A stretch of 64,000 nt of DNA, from assembly GCA_036365515.1 (NCBI GenBank), contig CM070874.1, forward strand, positions 93,268,342 through 93,332,341. Reading direction: 5' to 3'. The translations under genes were made by a program, and so were the position numbers. This DNA is from Torymus aiolomorphi. Lineage: Eukaryota > Arthropoda > Insecta > Hymenoptera > Torymidae. How positions within the stretch are numbered: the stretch's first letter is position 1; the number at the start of each line of letters is the position of its first letter. The notes beneath the pieces were generated by a model. That model had not been told where the DNA came from. It searched no databases and was given only the letters and a program-made list of their open reading frames with translations. Below are positions 1-11,752 of this stretch, one piece after another.

Positions 1-188
1 ACAAATTATCCGAGGGACAGATTACAATATATTGATGGTCAGATTTAACACATCTAGAGTACATAAAAACTCAAGTGCAAATATATTTCTTGTGAAATAA
101 ATACAAGAACCGACCTACACGCTTTTTGAAAGAATGTGAGAGCAACTACTTCTTACGCTTAAGTGAACTCCCTTAAGAGTATTGAATA
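1..188. other. Unassigned AT-rich sequence
   Basis: No ORF, RNA or repeat structure that I can support. It ends with the TA target duplication of the element that begins at 189. Confidence 0.5.
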
Positions 189-993
189 CACGGATAGAAT
201 TTTTCTGGAAAAATTACAGTGAAATTCGTGTCAATCGACGTACAACCGATTTTTCTGGAAATTATTATGCGTATTTTCTATAATTATTGCTGCAGTCTTA
301 GAAAAATTTAACATTCGTACGTTAAATTTGACCGGACACTCGGTAAATTTTGCGTTTAGTAAATTTTCCATCGAAAGTATTATAAAAGTTATAGGGATTT
401 ATGGAATTTTTTGCTGGACTGTCACGGTAATTTTTACTGCCCTTTTGTACAAATTTTACCCTGACATGAAAGGAATAAGGTAACGGTACCTATGGTGGTA
501 CAAATATTGAGTTGAATTTATTATTTTCATTAGTTTTTTGTAATTAGTCCACATATAAGTAAAACCTTTTTTTATGTAATGAAGGGCTGATCTTTCAGGA
601 TTCAGAAAAAACTTGAAACGCGTTGATTAGATGTTTAAAAATAATTTTATTAATAAAATTGTAGGGTAATCGAAGTGTACGTAATATGAAACGTTGATTT
701 CGCGTGTGTCCCGGTGTTTCATCAGAGATGTCCGTATAATGAAACACTATCCCCAACATGCAGGAATATTGAATAACATAATTATACTCTTATTTTTATC
801 TTTTATTTATTACATATTCAGTCAATTAAAAGTATAGCCTAAAATCACAGAGACAATACTTATTACTATAATACTTTACAATGTATTTAAACATAATACC
901 TACATAAACTTAAATAAACAATATATGTAAATAACTTATATATCTTTCAAAAAATTTTAGGTATGTCTAGAACAAAAAAGTTAATTATATTGA

Positions 994-2031
994 CTAAGTT
1001 TCTTGTTTTAATTTTTTCTGCAACTCATTCATTTGATCTTGATATTGTTTTAGCATTAATTTTTTTTCCTTGGCTAGTTTTTTTCTCTGTAATTGTAACA
1101 TTTTCTTTTTTGCAGCTTTATCTTCTTTTAATTTTTCAATTTTTTCTTTTTCATCAAAAATTTTTTTCCAGTCATCCAAAGTACTAGCTTTTCGTGACTT
1201 CGCCTTACCAGATTTTTCCAACTTTATTTGTTGTTTTTTGGTAAAAATTTTACAGGCATTTCAAAGATTTCAAATAACGTTGAAGATTGATCAGAGTCTA
1301 TGAACAATAAAAATATGCACTTATGTATTTGTAACATGTTAAAATCAATTATATTTATGAGCATACTAACCTTTTTGATTTATAAGATTGGAGCTATTCT
1401 CTTTGTTGACTTGTGTGTCATTATTTTCTGATACGCTGTTTAAGTTAGAATCATCGATTATTGATTTGGTTTGTTCAATGTGATCCTGACTTTGAACCTT
1501 CACTCGTAACACTTCAGAATTACTACTACTATCCATAGATATTCCAGAATCTTCATGAATAGTATTACACCAATTGAGCTCTGAAAAGATATCATAGTCA
1601 AAACATTTATGTACAGAATCATACGTAAATCTATTTAGTTTTTTTATTTACAAACCTTGTTGAATGTCAACAACAGGAGCAGATCCCTCAATTCCATCTT
1701 CTATAGGTAACTCATAAACTATATTTGTAAAATTAGGTTCTATATCTAAAATTATTGAATTATCATAGCCATGATCGATAACATCAATCTCAATTATTTG
1801 CTTATTGTCTAATCTATGATCTTCTTTCGCAGTATCAGTGAGAATGTTTATTGGCTTTATCGATGAATCAATATTCAATATTGGTATTGCTGAATCCTGA
1901 ATTTGTTCATTATTGTCATCGATGAATTCAATTTCTGATTTTTCTACTGGCTTTTGCTTTATTACCTTCTTAGTTAACGTATTGATACTCTTTATTGAAG
2001 GCTTCACTTTTTCATTAATAACTAAGTACAC
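994..2031 (-). other. Possible additional 3' exons of the pogo-like transposase
   Basis: Three coding-like minus-strand blocks follow the catalytic ORF inside the same element: about 2031-1655 (acidic, Ile/Asp-rich), about 1573-1375 (Ser/Asn/Asp-rich) and about 1240-994 (a Lys/Glu/Leu-rich segment typical of a coiled coil, with KLKEDKAAKKKMLQLQRKKL). Their edges carry splice-like sites: an acceptor ending CTTAG near 2031, a donor CAAG/GTTTGT near 1655, an acceptor CTTTTCAG near 1573 and a donor AAAAAG/GTTAGT near 1371. A spliced C-terminal extension is inferred. It has not been tested, and they could instead be captured sequence. Confidence 0.4.
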
Positions 2032-2169
2032 GTATAAAAAAATATACTTACATGTTTCAGTAAAAATAGTTAATTAAAAATAATTGTAAAAAAAATTGTA
2101 AATAAAACATGATTATTGAAAATTTAGTCTGCTATTAAAAAATATATTTTTTAAACTATATTAGAAAAA

Positions 2170-3819
2170 CTATATATATATACCAGTATTCTTTTTGTTG
2201 ATGCTAAACCAGTAGTCAAATAAAACTTTGTATTGAATGTCACCAGTCCACTTCTCTCTCGATGCAGCATTTTCAAATTCTTGCAATAAAGTATTGCTAA
2301 TATTTTTCATAAAAGTTGTCAAAAAACTACATTCTCCTGCAGAATTGTCAAGCGGCTCTTGATTTTCATTCATGCTCTCAGTTGACACCGTTGACTTTTT
2401 ATGTTCAATTTCTGGGATTTTCTTTTTCTTTTTTTCTTTGTGGAGTACATTATAGTCAACTGCTTCAGCGTTAAAAGGCGCCAGTCCAGCAGCTCGAAAT
2501 CCATTTCTTATAACACTTTTTTCATCTGTAAATGATTCTAAAGCAACATCAATGACAGCTGGACAGTGTTCCTTTTTAAGCCTACTTATATTATTTTCCA
2601 GTTTCCATCTAGGAACAATTTTCCTCCAAAGTTCTTTGAATGGATGGAAAAAGGCAATATCCAGAGGCTAGATGATGTGCGTAGAATTTGGATGGAGCAA
2701 TATTAATTCTATTTGTCTTTCCTTACAGAAAGAAACAAGTGGGATTGTCATGTGAGATGAATGCCCATCAAGATACACTAGAACTGGAAACGAAACTTTT
2801 TTCTTCAACAGCTATTTATAAAATATATTTGTGATATATTCATAGAATGTCTCAGCCGTCATCCATCCATTGTCACTGATTCCAATACCCCATCCACTAG
2901 GAATACAGTCCAATACTCTTTTTGGTAGTGCTTCTTGGTATAGATACAGTACCATGGGTGGTGCTCGTTCACCTCCAGCACTATACATAAATAGTACGGT
3001 GATACACTCTTTTTCACTGACATCACTGACAACATAAACTGTACTAGCTCCAGTTTCTGTAAGAACTTTTCCAGTTTTAGGACATAACTGGATACTTGTT
3101 TCATCACAGTTAAAAATTCGAGATGGCTCAATATCTAGTAAATTGTTATCTTCTAAGTATTTCTTAATATCAGCAAACCATCCTCTTAAATTTTCTTCAC
3201 TTACTGAAGCTCGAGTCATCGTCAAAGTCTGGGCTGTTCTTAAGGTCAAGTTAGGATGGCGTCTCTTGAACCCTTCATACCAGTGACGACCAGGCCTGCT
3301 GTTAGTGAAAGGATTTTCTCTACCTTTTTCTTCTAGTTTTTTCATGAATAACTGCACATTATCCAACAGCCCATCCTTTGTCACAGGAACGCCTTTTCTT
3401 GCTCTTTCTAAAACCCAATAAGCTATTTCTTCCTCTTCTTCATAATTTAAAACTGTTGGTGGGCCAATTTTACAATCTACTTTCTCTGGAGCTCTTCGTT
3501 TCCTGCACAGAGTGGCGGATGGCACTCCAAAAGTTTTTGCAACATGTCTTAATGAAATTCCTTGATCCACTGATTTTAAAGCTTGTTCGACTTGCTCGAT
3601 TGAATAATTCTTTCTTTTTACTTTATCTTTCTTTTTCTTTTTCATAATTACTTTATTTGTCTTTATTTTCTTGGTCTTTACGTTCTTGCTTTTAACGAGA
3701 ACTTCTACTTTTCCTACTAATGCACTACTACTTCTAGTTTGGATTTTCTTACAATTACTTTTTCTATCAATTCTTGATTGTCGCCCTTTAGTCTCTGTTT
3801 TCTTTTTCCTAGGGCTCAT
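2170..3819 (-). pseudogene. Pogo/Tigger transposase, two in-frame stops
   Basis: One reading frame runs from ATG at 3819 to about 2170, roughly 550 codons. Residues 1-70 are very basic with Lys-rich clusters, a possible nuclear-localisation region. A Psq-type HTH follows (EQALKSVDQGISLRHVAKTF, about residues 77-96), then a CENP-B-type HTH (GRHWYEGFKRRHPNL, near 185-200). The DDE domain has its first Asp in FNCDETS (about 237), its second in VLVYLDGHSSH and its third in PLDIAFFHPFKELW. Frame-preserving stops interrupt it: TAA at 2812-2814 (codon 336) and TAG at 2668-2670 (codon 384). The C-terminal part (EKWTGDIQYKVLFDYW) stays open. Such enzymes cut and paste the element via the TIRs. Because all three catalytic Asp are present and only two stops are seen, inactivation looks fairly recent. 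Confidence 0.9.
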
Positions 3820-4933
3820 CTTGAAACTATTTTCTGCAATAATAATTAAAAAAAATCAATTACAAATATTCTTTTGAGGTTATGTATTCTTAATTTGGAA
3901 AAAACTATACAGTACTTACTTGCTTACTATATATAACGATTGAAACACAATCCAATAATGTTGTTATTTGATTTAGTTAATTTCACCTTCTTCAGAAATA
4001 GATTTAATATGCACAAAAGTACAACCAGACGCGACGTTAGTGCACGTTTCACAAATGCGTACACGCGGGAGAAACCGTCTGACCGGAAAATGAAACAGCT
4101 CCCATTCCGTACCATAAATACGGACCAAGTAAAAAATAATGTACATATTTTGAAACAGCTATTAATTAAATTAAAAAAGCAAACAGGTAAAGTTGAAATG
4201 TATAGAAATGAAAACTACAGATCATAAACTATTGATTAAGCTATAATATGTATAATATAACATTCTGTAGTTCTAAATATATTACAAAAGCCAAATTGAT
4301 TTCACGCGCTGCCTTCATTCACAAAACTGTGCTTTGCGTGTTCCGTGAGTAGGCATAATAGTAAAACATTTTTTTTTAATACAAAATCTTTTTAAATAAT
4401 AAAAATTATCAAATATTCATAGATTTTAAGGTTTGTATTTTTTATAAGAATTTTTTGATATTACTTTAGATATCAAAATTAATGAATATTAATAATAATA
4501 AAATTGTACCATACATGAGGACATGTTTCATCATAGGTACCGTTACCTTATCGAAACTCTAACGTCGGTGGCGCTGCTTGCGCCTCCGGCGACTGGCACG
4601 TGCTACACACATAACCTATAAATATTTAGATCATTGAATTTAAAATAGATTCATTATTATATGTTTTTTGACAAATACAAACTAAAATATTGTTTAAAAC
4701 TAAAATTATAAATAATATTGGGAGATAATTGAATTAAAAAGCATAAAACAATGCAATTAAACAGTTTAGTACTAATTTCTTGAAAACCGAAATTTTTACC
4801 GTGACATCACGGCAAATTTTCTTGTGTGCATCATAAAAAGTTCCGGAACGTTCGGGTGTTCCGCAGTTACAATACTCACGGTAATTTTTACCGTGAATTT
4901 CACGGTAGTTTTTACAGGAAAATTCTATCCGTG

Positions 4934-5566
4934 TAGCAATTCCATCATTTATAAAAAAAAAGGAAAATCTGAACATATGGATATTCATCATCCAAAAAAT
5001 GTTCTAATATAATGGGACTGGATACTTGGACCTGTTTCATTGGAATTCTTGGAGTCGGAGACAGGAGACTGGCAGTGGCAGAGCGCACGAAAAATTTCGA
5101 GCTGGTGGTCCAGCTGGTAGTGGTGTGTGGCACGTACTCTTAAAAATCTTTGAATTCATCTATATGTAGCATGATTTTTCATGATTTCAAGTCAGTAGTC
5201 GTGACATTATCCTTCTTAATATATTTCTTTGAGAATTGTTTACGGCTTTGGGATGCACTTTTATGCAAAACTTATAAGAAACTTTTTTGTTTAAAATGAC
5301 CTGAAGAATACGATAGTATTTTTTTATTATAAAAAAGTCGAAAATTTAATATTTTTGCAATAAATTGTTTATAACAAATAAAGACGGATTTTTTCAACAA
5401 TCCACCATAGAAATTCGGATTCAGCATGAAAAAATACATAAAAAAACACTTGGTGTCAGCTTGCCTTTTGAAAATGCTACAGGAACCCCCCTGGCTCCTA
5501 CACTAGTCCTAGATAAGGAGTTGCACCCGGGGACTGTCGTGCACGACTGTCGGCGCCTTACCGACT
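4934..5566. other. Intergenic, nothing assigned
   Basis: This stretch begins with the TA duplication of the CACGG element. Short ORFs here have no recognisable composition. The last 100 bases are GC-richer than the surroundings and lead into the foldback at 5567. Confidence 0.4.
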
Positions 5567-5926
5567 AAGCCCAGTGAGCTCAGATATCAAATTTAAGGTA
5601 ATCCTTGTTACATTGACTCTTCGTAAAGAGTCGTTCGAATGGCTGAATCTCACTGCTTTACATACCCTCGCGGTTCCAATGTGTTTAGGAGAGTCCCGAC
5701 TGCTGTGCCCGATAGCGACATAGCAGCGAACACACGTGAGCGAGGTTCTGGACAAGCAAGCTTCTACTGCATGCCGAGTGCAGCACAGCAGTCGGGACTC
5801 TCCTAAACACGTTAAAACTGCGAGGGTATGTAAAGCCGTGAGATTCAACCTTTCGAACGACTCTTTACGGAGAGTCAATGTGACAAGGATTACCTTGATT
5901 TTGTTATCTGAACTCACTGGGCTTTT
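5567..5926. mobile_element. Foldback element, TIR AGCCCAGTGAG
   Basis: The arm at about 5567-5713 is repeated as inverse complement at about 5785-5926. It can be followed from AGCCCAGTGAG, through GGTAATCCTTGTTACATTGA and a shared segment containing GGAGAGTCCCGACTGCTG, to a 70-base spacer. No ORF is conserved, and ORFs read on both strands are mirror products of the arms. I could not find a clear target-site duplication. This fits a foldback or long-TIR MITE of unknown superfamily. Confidence 0.8.
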
Positions 5927-5929
5927 TCT

Positions 5930-6340
5930 ATCGGCCCAATCCCTTATTAAAGGGGTGAAAACCGCCCTTGAAGTTTATCCCCGAAAACGGTTTTTTCTTA
6001 ATATCTTAAGTTCTAATTAATGTTTTGAAATGAAACAAAGTGGAAAATTCTTCTCTTTAAATGACGAAACTAGCAAGTATAGTTTGGTCCCCGGGGGTGA
6101 CAAACCTTACTTTTTATTTCAGAAAAACCTTATTTTTTTAACTATTTTTGTAAATAATATTTGTAATCAAATTAATTGATTATTATAAAAATCATTTCTG
6201 GGCTTAAAATAAAAAATTAAAGTTGACATGTTTCATGATTTTTGCAAGTAATAGCGTTATCGGGGGTAAACAACCCCTTAGGCGCAAAATACTTTCGAAC
6301 CGTTAAAATAAATATTTTATGTTATATAATGCATAATTTA
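5930..6340 (+). repeat. Dispersed repeat, copy 1
   Basis: It opens with GGCCCAATCCCTTATTAAAG and shares its whole course with 7727-8130: the GGGGTGAAA segment, TGAAATGAAACAAA, TTTATTTC with GAAAAA, AAAATTAAAGTTGACRTGTTTCA, and GTTATCGGGG. The two copies are in direct orientation and flank the hairpin-family repeat at 6359-7700. No coding capacity is seen. Confidence 0.75.
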
Positions 6341-6358
6341 TTTTTATTTGGGCTAATT

Positions 6359-7700
6359 GCTTCCTCCTAGAGGAAGCTTTGTGATAGTAAATTGCTTCCT
6401 CCTAGAGGAAGCTTTGTGATAGTAAATTTTTGAGTTGTTGTAAAAACATGTTTAATTGTGTTCCGAGGTGTTAGGAATCAAAATACATGGTTTCTGAAAA
6501 ATGTATGTATGGATGTGTGTGTGTGTGTGTATGGGTGTGTGTATGTGTGTGTGTGTGTGTGTGTATATGCCTGGATCTCAGCTTCTACTCGGTCGATTTT
6601 GACCGGACAGGTCTCATTTTTTTTGTTTTTTTTTTTTGCGTGATGGCGGGTCAAAAATCCGTTTTTTGATTGGGGCGATGCGTTTTTGTTTTTTTTTTTT
6701 AAATTTTCCATTTTCTCAAAACTGTGTTTTGATTTTTTTTAATGATAGGATCGAGTTATTCGAATCTGATGGGTAGCGTTCCAAAGAGAATTAAAATACC
6801 CATATTTGCTAAAAAAAAAAAGTTTCTAGCTATTACGGTTCTTTTGTTATTAACAAAAACGTGTTTTTTTTTAGAAGCTTATAACTCCTAAACTTAACGG
6901 TCAATTTTTTTGAGAAAAATCATTATATTCACAATATAAATAGCTATAATCTGTTAAAATTTGAATACATTCTGTAGGCTAGATTTTGAGTAAAAAATTG
7001 AAAAATGAAAAAAATCAGTTTTGTATGTCCAACGATTACAAGAGTAAAATTGACTTAATGGCTTCAAAATTCCTTTTACAGGTAGATTTTTTATAGTTCT
7101 CGGTCGAGTTCTTTGGGCAAAATGATTGGTCCATAAATTTCAGAGATATTTGAGGTTAAAAATTTTTTGACATTTTCTTAAAATCGTAATTACTCGAGAA
7201 CGGCTCTATGTATCTGAATAGGGTGGGTGGTATTCGAAAGAGAATTAAAATACCTATATTTTCTAAAAAAATTAATTTTCTATCTATCACGGTTCCTTAG
7301 TTATCATCAAAAACAAAAACATGTTTTTAAAAAAACATATTTTTGTTAATAACAAAAGAACAATGATAGCTATAAATTTTTTTTTTCTTAAAAAATATGA
7401 ATTATGAAATATAAAAAAAAACACGTTTTTGTTAATAACAAAACAACCGTGATAGCTATTTGTTTTATTATAAAATATAGATATTTTACTTCTATTTCAA
7501 ATGACAACTTTATTTATGAGCTCAAAATTTATATAAATTTGATATAAATAAATAATAAATAAATAAATAAATTTAAAAATAAAAACTTTTAATATTCATA
7601 AATGAATTTAATTATAATTATGCAATAAATTTTTTAAAAAATTATAAATTTTGTTATAAAAATTAATTAAAGGAATCAACAAATTACGGTTGAGGAAGCT
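6359..7700 (+). repeat. Hairpin-ended repeat family, copy A
   Basis: The left end is a 19-bp palindrome (GCTTCCTCCTAGAGGAAGC) inside a 35-bp unit duplicated in tandem at 6359-6393 and 6394-6428. The right end reads GTTGAGGAAGCTACGGGCC, with GAGGAAGC inverting the start of the left end. Between them come a TG/CA microsatellite and a characteristic segment after it (CTCAGCTTCTACTCGGTCGA), then repeated segments containing TATTCTCTTT-like and CCGTGATAGCTA-like words. Copies B (38525-39859) and C (51657-52397) lie in the opposite orientation. No ORF is conserved, so it is probably a nonautonomous DNA element. Confidence 0.75.
6513..6565. repeat. TG microsatellite inside hairpin-family copy A
   Basis: An interrupted TG tract with TATG and GGTG breaks. 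Copies B and C have the same tract at the homologous position. Confidence 0.95.
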
Positions 7701-7726
7701 ACGGGCCAATGAATTGGCAGCGGTTT

Positions 7727-8130
7727 TTTTTGTATGGGCCCAATTTCCTATTAAAGGGGTGAAATGCACCCCTAAAATTCACCTCCAGAAACGATTTTCT
7801 CTAGATATCCCGAGTTCAGATTAAAATTTGAAATGAAACAAAATGGAAAATATTTCTCTTTGAAATGCGAAATTAACAATGGTTGTTTCATCCCGTGGTA
7901 GCAACCCTTATATTTTATTTCGGAAAAATTTTATTTTTTTTTTAAATTATTTTTGTATATAATATTTGCAATAAAATTAAATAATTATTATTAAAATGAT
8001 TCTCATAATTAAAATTTAAAATTAAAGTTGACGTGTTTCAGGGTTTTTGCAAATAAAAACGTTATCGGGGCAAAGAACTCCCTTGGCGCGCAATACGCTG
8101 TATCATTTAAACATTTTAAGGTATATGATG
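7727..8130 (+). repeat. Dispersed repeat, copy 2
   Basis: Direct-orientation partner of 5930-6340, starting GGGCCCAATTTCCTATTAAA. It is clearly diverged by substitutions and small indels but collinear along about 400 bp. Confidence 0.75.
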
Positions 8131-8879
8131 TGTACATTCAGAATAATTAATCATGAATATTTTATTTATTTTAGATTAATTTGTTTATATGCCCAATTTT
8201 CTATTTAGGGAATGAAAATCACTGACAATGAATTTGACAATTTTGTTATTTAGCGTTTTAAATATAACAACATTAGATAAATAGGGGAATAAATAATTAC
8301 ATGAGTATATTTTCAGTTTAACTGCACAAATATTTGTATGCAGAATCGCTGGCCTTTAAAAGTTGAGCCTAGATTAAAATTATTTTTATGGTGTATTTTA
8401 ATCTTTTTAGAAATCACTGCTTGATAATTATAATTTGTTTATAATTTTAGAATATTCATATTTGCGTATTTAGGCATGTCATATTATATTTCATTTCTGC
8501 GTCTTCATGAATACTTATTCTTAAGTAAATATTTTACTCATTTCTATTTATATATTTATGAATAAGCGATTATTTGTAAGCCCATCTTTGAATCATGGAC
8601 AAAAATAGCGAATTTCGCGGAGAAAAACATCCGTGAAAAAATAACGCGAGTGAGTGTGGTGTCCGCGACGGCATAAAAACAGATCAGTTAGTCAGTATAT
8701 TTTTATCAATTCTGCTGCAAGGTACGTGTTATCGAAAGCCCGCGATTCGTTAAGAAAATTAGTTTATCCTACAATAAAATTTATTATTTTATAAAAATTA
8801 AATAATTGAAAAAATAAAGGTGAATCCTATCAACGTCATAAATTTATTATTGGCAACATTCTCGGGGCTTCAGATACCA
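8131..8879. other. AT-rich stretch, 5' flank of second pogo ORF
   Basis: No gene or repeat assigned. The GC-richer interval near 8610-8760 could be the 5' untranslated part of the pogo-like element that follows, but no TIR is visible. Confidence 0.3.
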
Positions 8880-9787
8880 GAAAGCCCTGTTAATAGAGTT
8901 GAAATGGATCTAGCTGAAAAATTTGAAAAAATTTTATACGATAGTATGAATGATGTTAATGCGATTGAAGCAATAGAAGAAGAAACATTAGATTTTCAAG
9001 AGCATTTTAAAAATTATGGAGTACAAGCAATTAAAGATGACACAGTTTTCAAAGAAGAAACAGATTATGATGTTTGTTACAAAAACAGCAGTTGAATATT
9101 GGAGATCAAGCAAAACTAATCAAAATCGTAGTATAGAAAGTGTTAAACAACGATTTAAATTAGTTAATTCAGTACGACAATTGTGTCGATGGGCGAGCCA
9201 CATCAACAAAGGTGGAACTTACAAAGAAAAATTATATCAGATTTCTGAATTTGTATTAAGAAATCCCAAAAAATCTATCGAAGTTGGTCATATGATTCAC
9301 GATATAGATATACGTAGGTGGGCTTTAGAAGCTAAAAAAAATTTGGAATTTAATGATGTTAGATTTAAAGCATCTAACAATTGACTGCAAAAATTTCAGA
9401 AAACTCACAGAATTGTTAGTAGAAAAATTAACAAATTTATAACAAAAAAACTGTTGAAGACATGGAAACTATAAATCAAAAAGCTAGTAAATTTTTAGCA
9501 GACATCGAACCACTGATTTCAGAATTCGGAACTGAAAATACCTACAACGCTGATCAAAGTGGATTTCAATTAGAATTACATTCTGGACGTACATTAGCAG
9601 AAGAAGGAACAAAGACTGTCGAATGTGTTGTGCAGTCTATTTCAACGACAACACATAGTTATACAATATTACCTCCAATTAATGCTACTGGAAAATTGCT
9701 CTCTCCATTATTTATAGTCTTAAAAGAGACTAAAGATGAATTCGGACCAATAATTCAACAACATTTATTTCGGCCAGATAATATATA
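8880..9787 (+). pseudogene. Decayed pogo-like transposase, 5' part
   Basis: Coding-like segments lie in three frames. The first covers about 8904-9095 (MDLAEKFEKI, acidic). The second covers about 9080-9384 (VEYWRSSKTNQNRSIESVKQ, then LCRWASHINKGG and IRRWALEAKK), ends at a TGA, and continues with LQKFQKTHRIVSRKINKFIT, which resembles a CENP-B HTH with its W...F..RH pattern. The third covers about 9462-9787 (ENTYNADQSGFQLELHSGRT), which holds the first catalytic Asp of a DDE_1 domain in NADQSGF. Frame changes near 9080 and 9450 and one stop show decay. The ORF is cut at 9787 by a foldback element. A matching continuation that includes SGKMTS resumes just past 11235. Confidence 0.8.
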
Positions 9788-11235
9788 TGGGAGCGTCCAG
9801 CAGAAACGGGCCACCGAGCGCGCGCGGTGCCTTTTTTCGCGTAAAAGGCGCTCTGTTTAACTCGCTCATAATCGTATGCTGCGTCTTTGAAAAAAAAACC
9901 AAGGACCTATATCGATAGATTTTTTTCTGCTCTTTCCAATTGCGCCATTGTTTTTATTGCGAAACGCGTTCTTCCGGATGAAAACTCGAGTTGAATATTG
10001 AAAGCCATTTTTCTCAAAGTATATCATGTTTTTTTTTCAAAATAAACTACACCATTGGAAAGTACAACTCTTAAGCTTCAAAACCCTATCTTGGAGAAGT
10101 TGAAGAAATAAAGGGTTTAAAAGTAACAACATGAAAAAGACAGCGCTGAGGGTCCGCGCGAGCCCCTCGCGCCCGTGTGTACGGCACGTTTAAGTGCACG
10201 CTCTATTCAATTCGCTAATAATCGTGTACCAAGTCTCTGAAAAAAGAACTAAGGACATATATCGATAGATTTTTTCCTGCTCTTTCCAATGGTGCTATTA
10301 TTTTTATTCCGAAATGCTTCCTTCTAGTTGAAAATTCCATTTGAATGTTTAAACTCTATTTTTTCAATAAAATATCAGTTTTTTCTTCAAAATGAATTAT
10401 ATTCTTCAAAAGTACAAGTCTTAAACTATAAAATATTATATTTTTAAGTTGAAACATGAAAAGTTCAAAAATAGTAAGATCAAAAAGACAGCGGCTGCCC
10501 GAACTTTTTACGCTATGCTCAAGGGTGGATTAATACACGCGATGTGCTATTTCGCCCTTTCTTTTTTGTAAATATAAAATGTTTTGTAACTTACAATGCC
10601 AATGCGTGGACATAATTTTGTGGATCTAGTTGTAACAGTTAGTATAATATTAAAATGAACTTTGTTCATTTATATAACAAACTTCGGGTACTAATCCCGA
10701 ACAGAAGCATTTCGGAATAAAAATAATAGCACCATTGGAAAGAGCAGGAAAAAATCTATCGATATATGTCCTTAGTTCTTTTTTCAGAGACTTGGTACAC
10801 GATTATTAACGAATTGAATAGAGCATGCACTTAAACGTGCCGTACGCACGGGCGCGAGGGGTTCGCGCGGACCCTCGGCGCTGTCTTTTTCATGTTGTTA
10901 CTTTTAAACCCTTTATTTCTCCAACTTCTCCAAGATAGGGTTTTGAAGCTTAAGAGTTGTACTTTCCAATGGTGTAGTTTATTTTGAAAAAAAACATGAT
11001 ATACTTTGAGAAAAATGGCTTTCAATATTCAACTCGAGTTTTCGTCCGGAAGAACGCGTTTCGCAATAAAAACAATGGCACCATTGGAAAGAGCAGGAAA
11101 AAATCTATCGATATGGTTCCTTGGTTTTTTTTTCAAAGACGCAGCATACGATTATGAACGAGTTAAACAGAGCGCCTTTTACGCGAAAAAAGGCACCGCG
11201 CGCGCTCGGTGGCCCGTTTCTGCTGGACGCTCCCA
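9788..11235. mobile_element. Long-arm foldback element inside pogo ORF
   Basis: Ends read TGGGAGCGTCCAGCAG at 9788 and its inverse complement at 11235. Arms of about 534 bp (9788-10321 and 10702-11235) are nearly identical in inverse orientation. The arm itself holds an internal direct repeat: the TATCGATAGATTTTTT and TGCTCTTTCCAAT words occur twice per arm. A 380-bp spacer has no ORF. The flanks TATA and TAT allow a short TA target, though AT-rich flanks make this uncertain. Arms this similar suggest recent movement or arm-to-arm conversion. Confidence 0.88.
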
Positions 11236-11535
11236 TATTTGATGGCTTCTAATCTGGTAAAATGACATCAGGTGAATGAAGTTAAATAAAGTGTACCTGT
11301 ATTCGTAAAATTGTAGCTTGTATCTATTTTAAACATTTTACTTGTAAACTTGTAATATCAATAGACTCATATTAAAATAGATTTACAATTATTAGTAAAT
11401 TATTTTTCAAATAAGTTATTTTAACGTAAATTCCGAAAGTTATAAAAGTTTTTGTAAATTATTAATACATTTTATTATTATTTAGTTTTGATTTAGTTAA
11501 AGCCTCCACAATTATAGTATACAAAATGAAATCAC
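11236..11535 (+). other. Remnant of pogo ORF plus AT-rich tail
   Basis: The first 30 bases continue the interrupted pogo reading frame with a segment reading SGKMTS, a motif expected in this part of DDE_1 transposases, after one in-frame TAA. The rest is AT-rich with no assignable content. Confidence 0.5.
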
Positions 11536-11682
11536 CTATTCCCCGGGAAAGGGGTCTCGGTACGAAAGGGTTAATCTTAGTCTGTCCAATTTATTTCTGA
11601 CATAAATTTGTAATGCGGTTGACTCACTCAAATATATCTTAACTAATTTCTTAACTATTCCAAGGCTTGTCGTTTCTTCATT

Positions 11683-11752
<70 letters not shown>

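Larger units (their letters stand above)
478..4548 (-). mobile_element. Pogo/Tigger-like DNA transposon with perfect TIRs
   Basis: The TIR AGGTAACGGTACCTATG at 478-494 is exactly inverted at 4532-4548, and TA sits directly outside both ends (476-477 and 4549-4550). The 4071-bp body encodes a minus-strand transposase with Psq-type HTH, CENP-B-type HTH and DDE_1 regions, as expected for the pogo branch of Tc1/mariner. The length is larger than a minimal pogo element, partly because of extra minus-strand coding-like segments beyond the catalytic ORF (994-2031). It is inserted inside another TA-flanked element, so it is the younger of the two. Confidence 0.93.
189..4933. mobile_element. TA-flanked CACGG-family nonautonomous element, split by a pogo transposon
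   Basis: The left end at 189 reads CACGGATAGAATTTT and the right end at 4933 is its inverse complement; the similarity continues with mismatches for about 45 bp. Both ends are flanked by TA (187-188 and 4934-4935). Removing the pogo element at 478-4548 and one TA leaves about 670 bp with no ORF. A TA target and short TIRs fit a Tc1/mariner-superfamily MITE; that assignment is inference. The inner ends are rich in a motif like TTTTTACCGTGA. A second element starting CACGG with TA target duplications lies at 21855-22567 and may belong to the same group. Confidence 0.8.

Noticed and set aside
163..177. GAACTCCCTTAAGAG resembles the right end of the TTAA element at 14531-15234.
   Set aside because: Only about 11 bases match and the adjacent sequence does not resemble the element interior.
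5558..6020. Two overlapping ORFs of about 100 codons with similar protein sequence on opposite strands.
   Set aside because: They are mirror translations of the arms of the foldback at 5567-5926.
6458..6711. Open frames on both strands through the TG/CA tract (also at 39458-39796, 52046-52303).
   Set aside because: They are products of dinucleotide repeats and read Cys-Val or Thr-His alternations; no gene.
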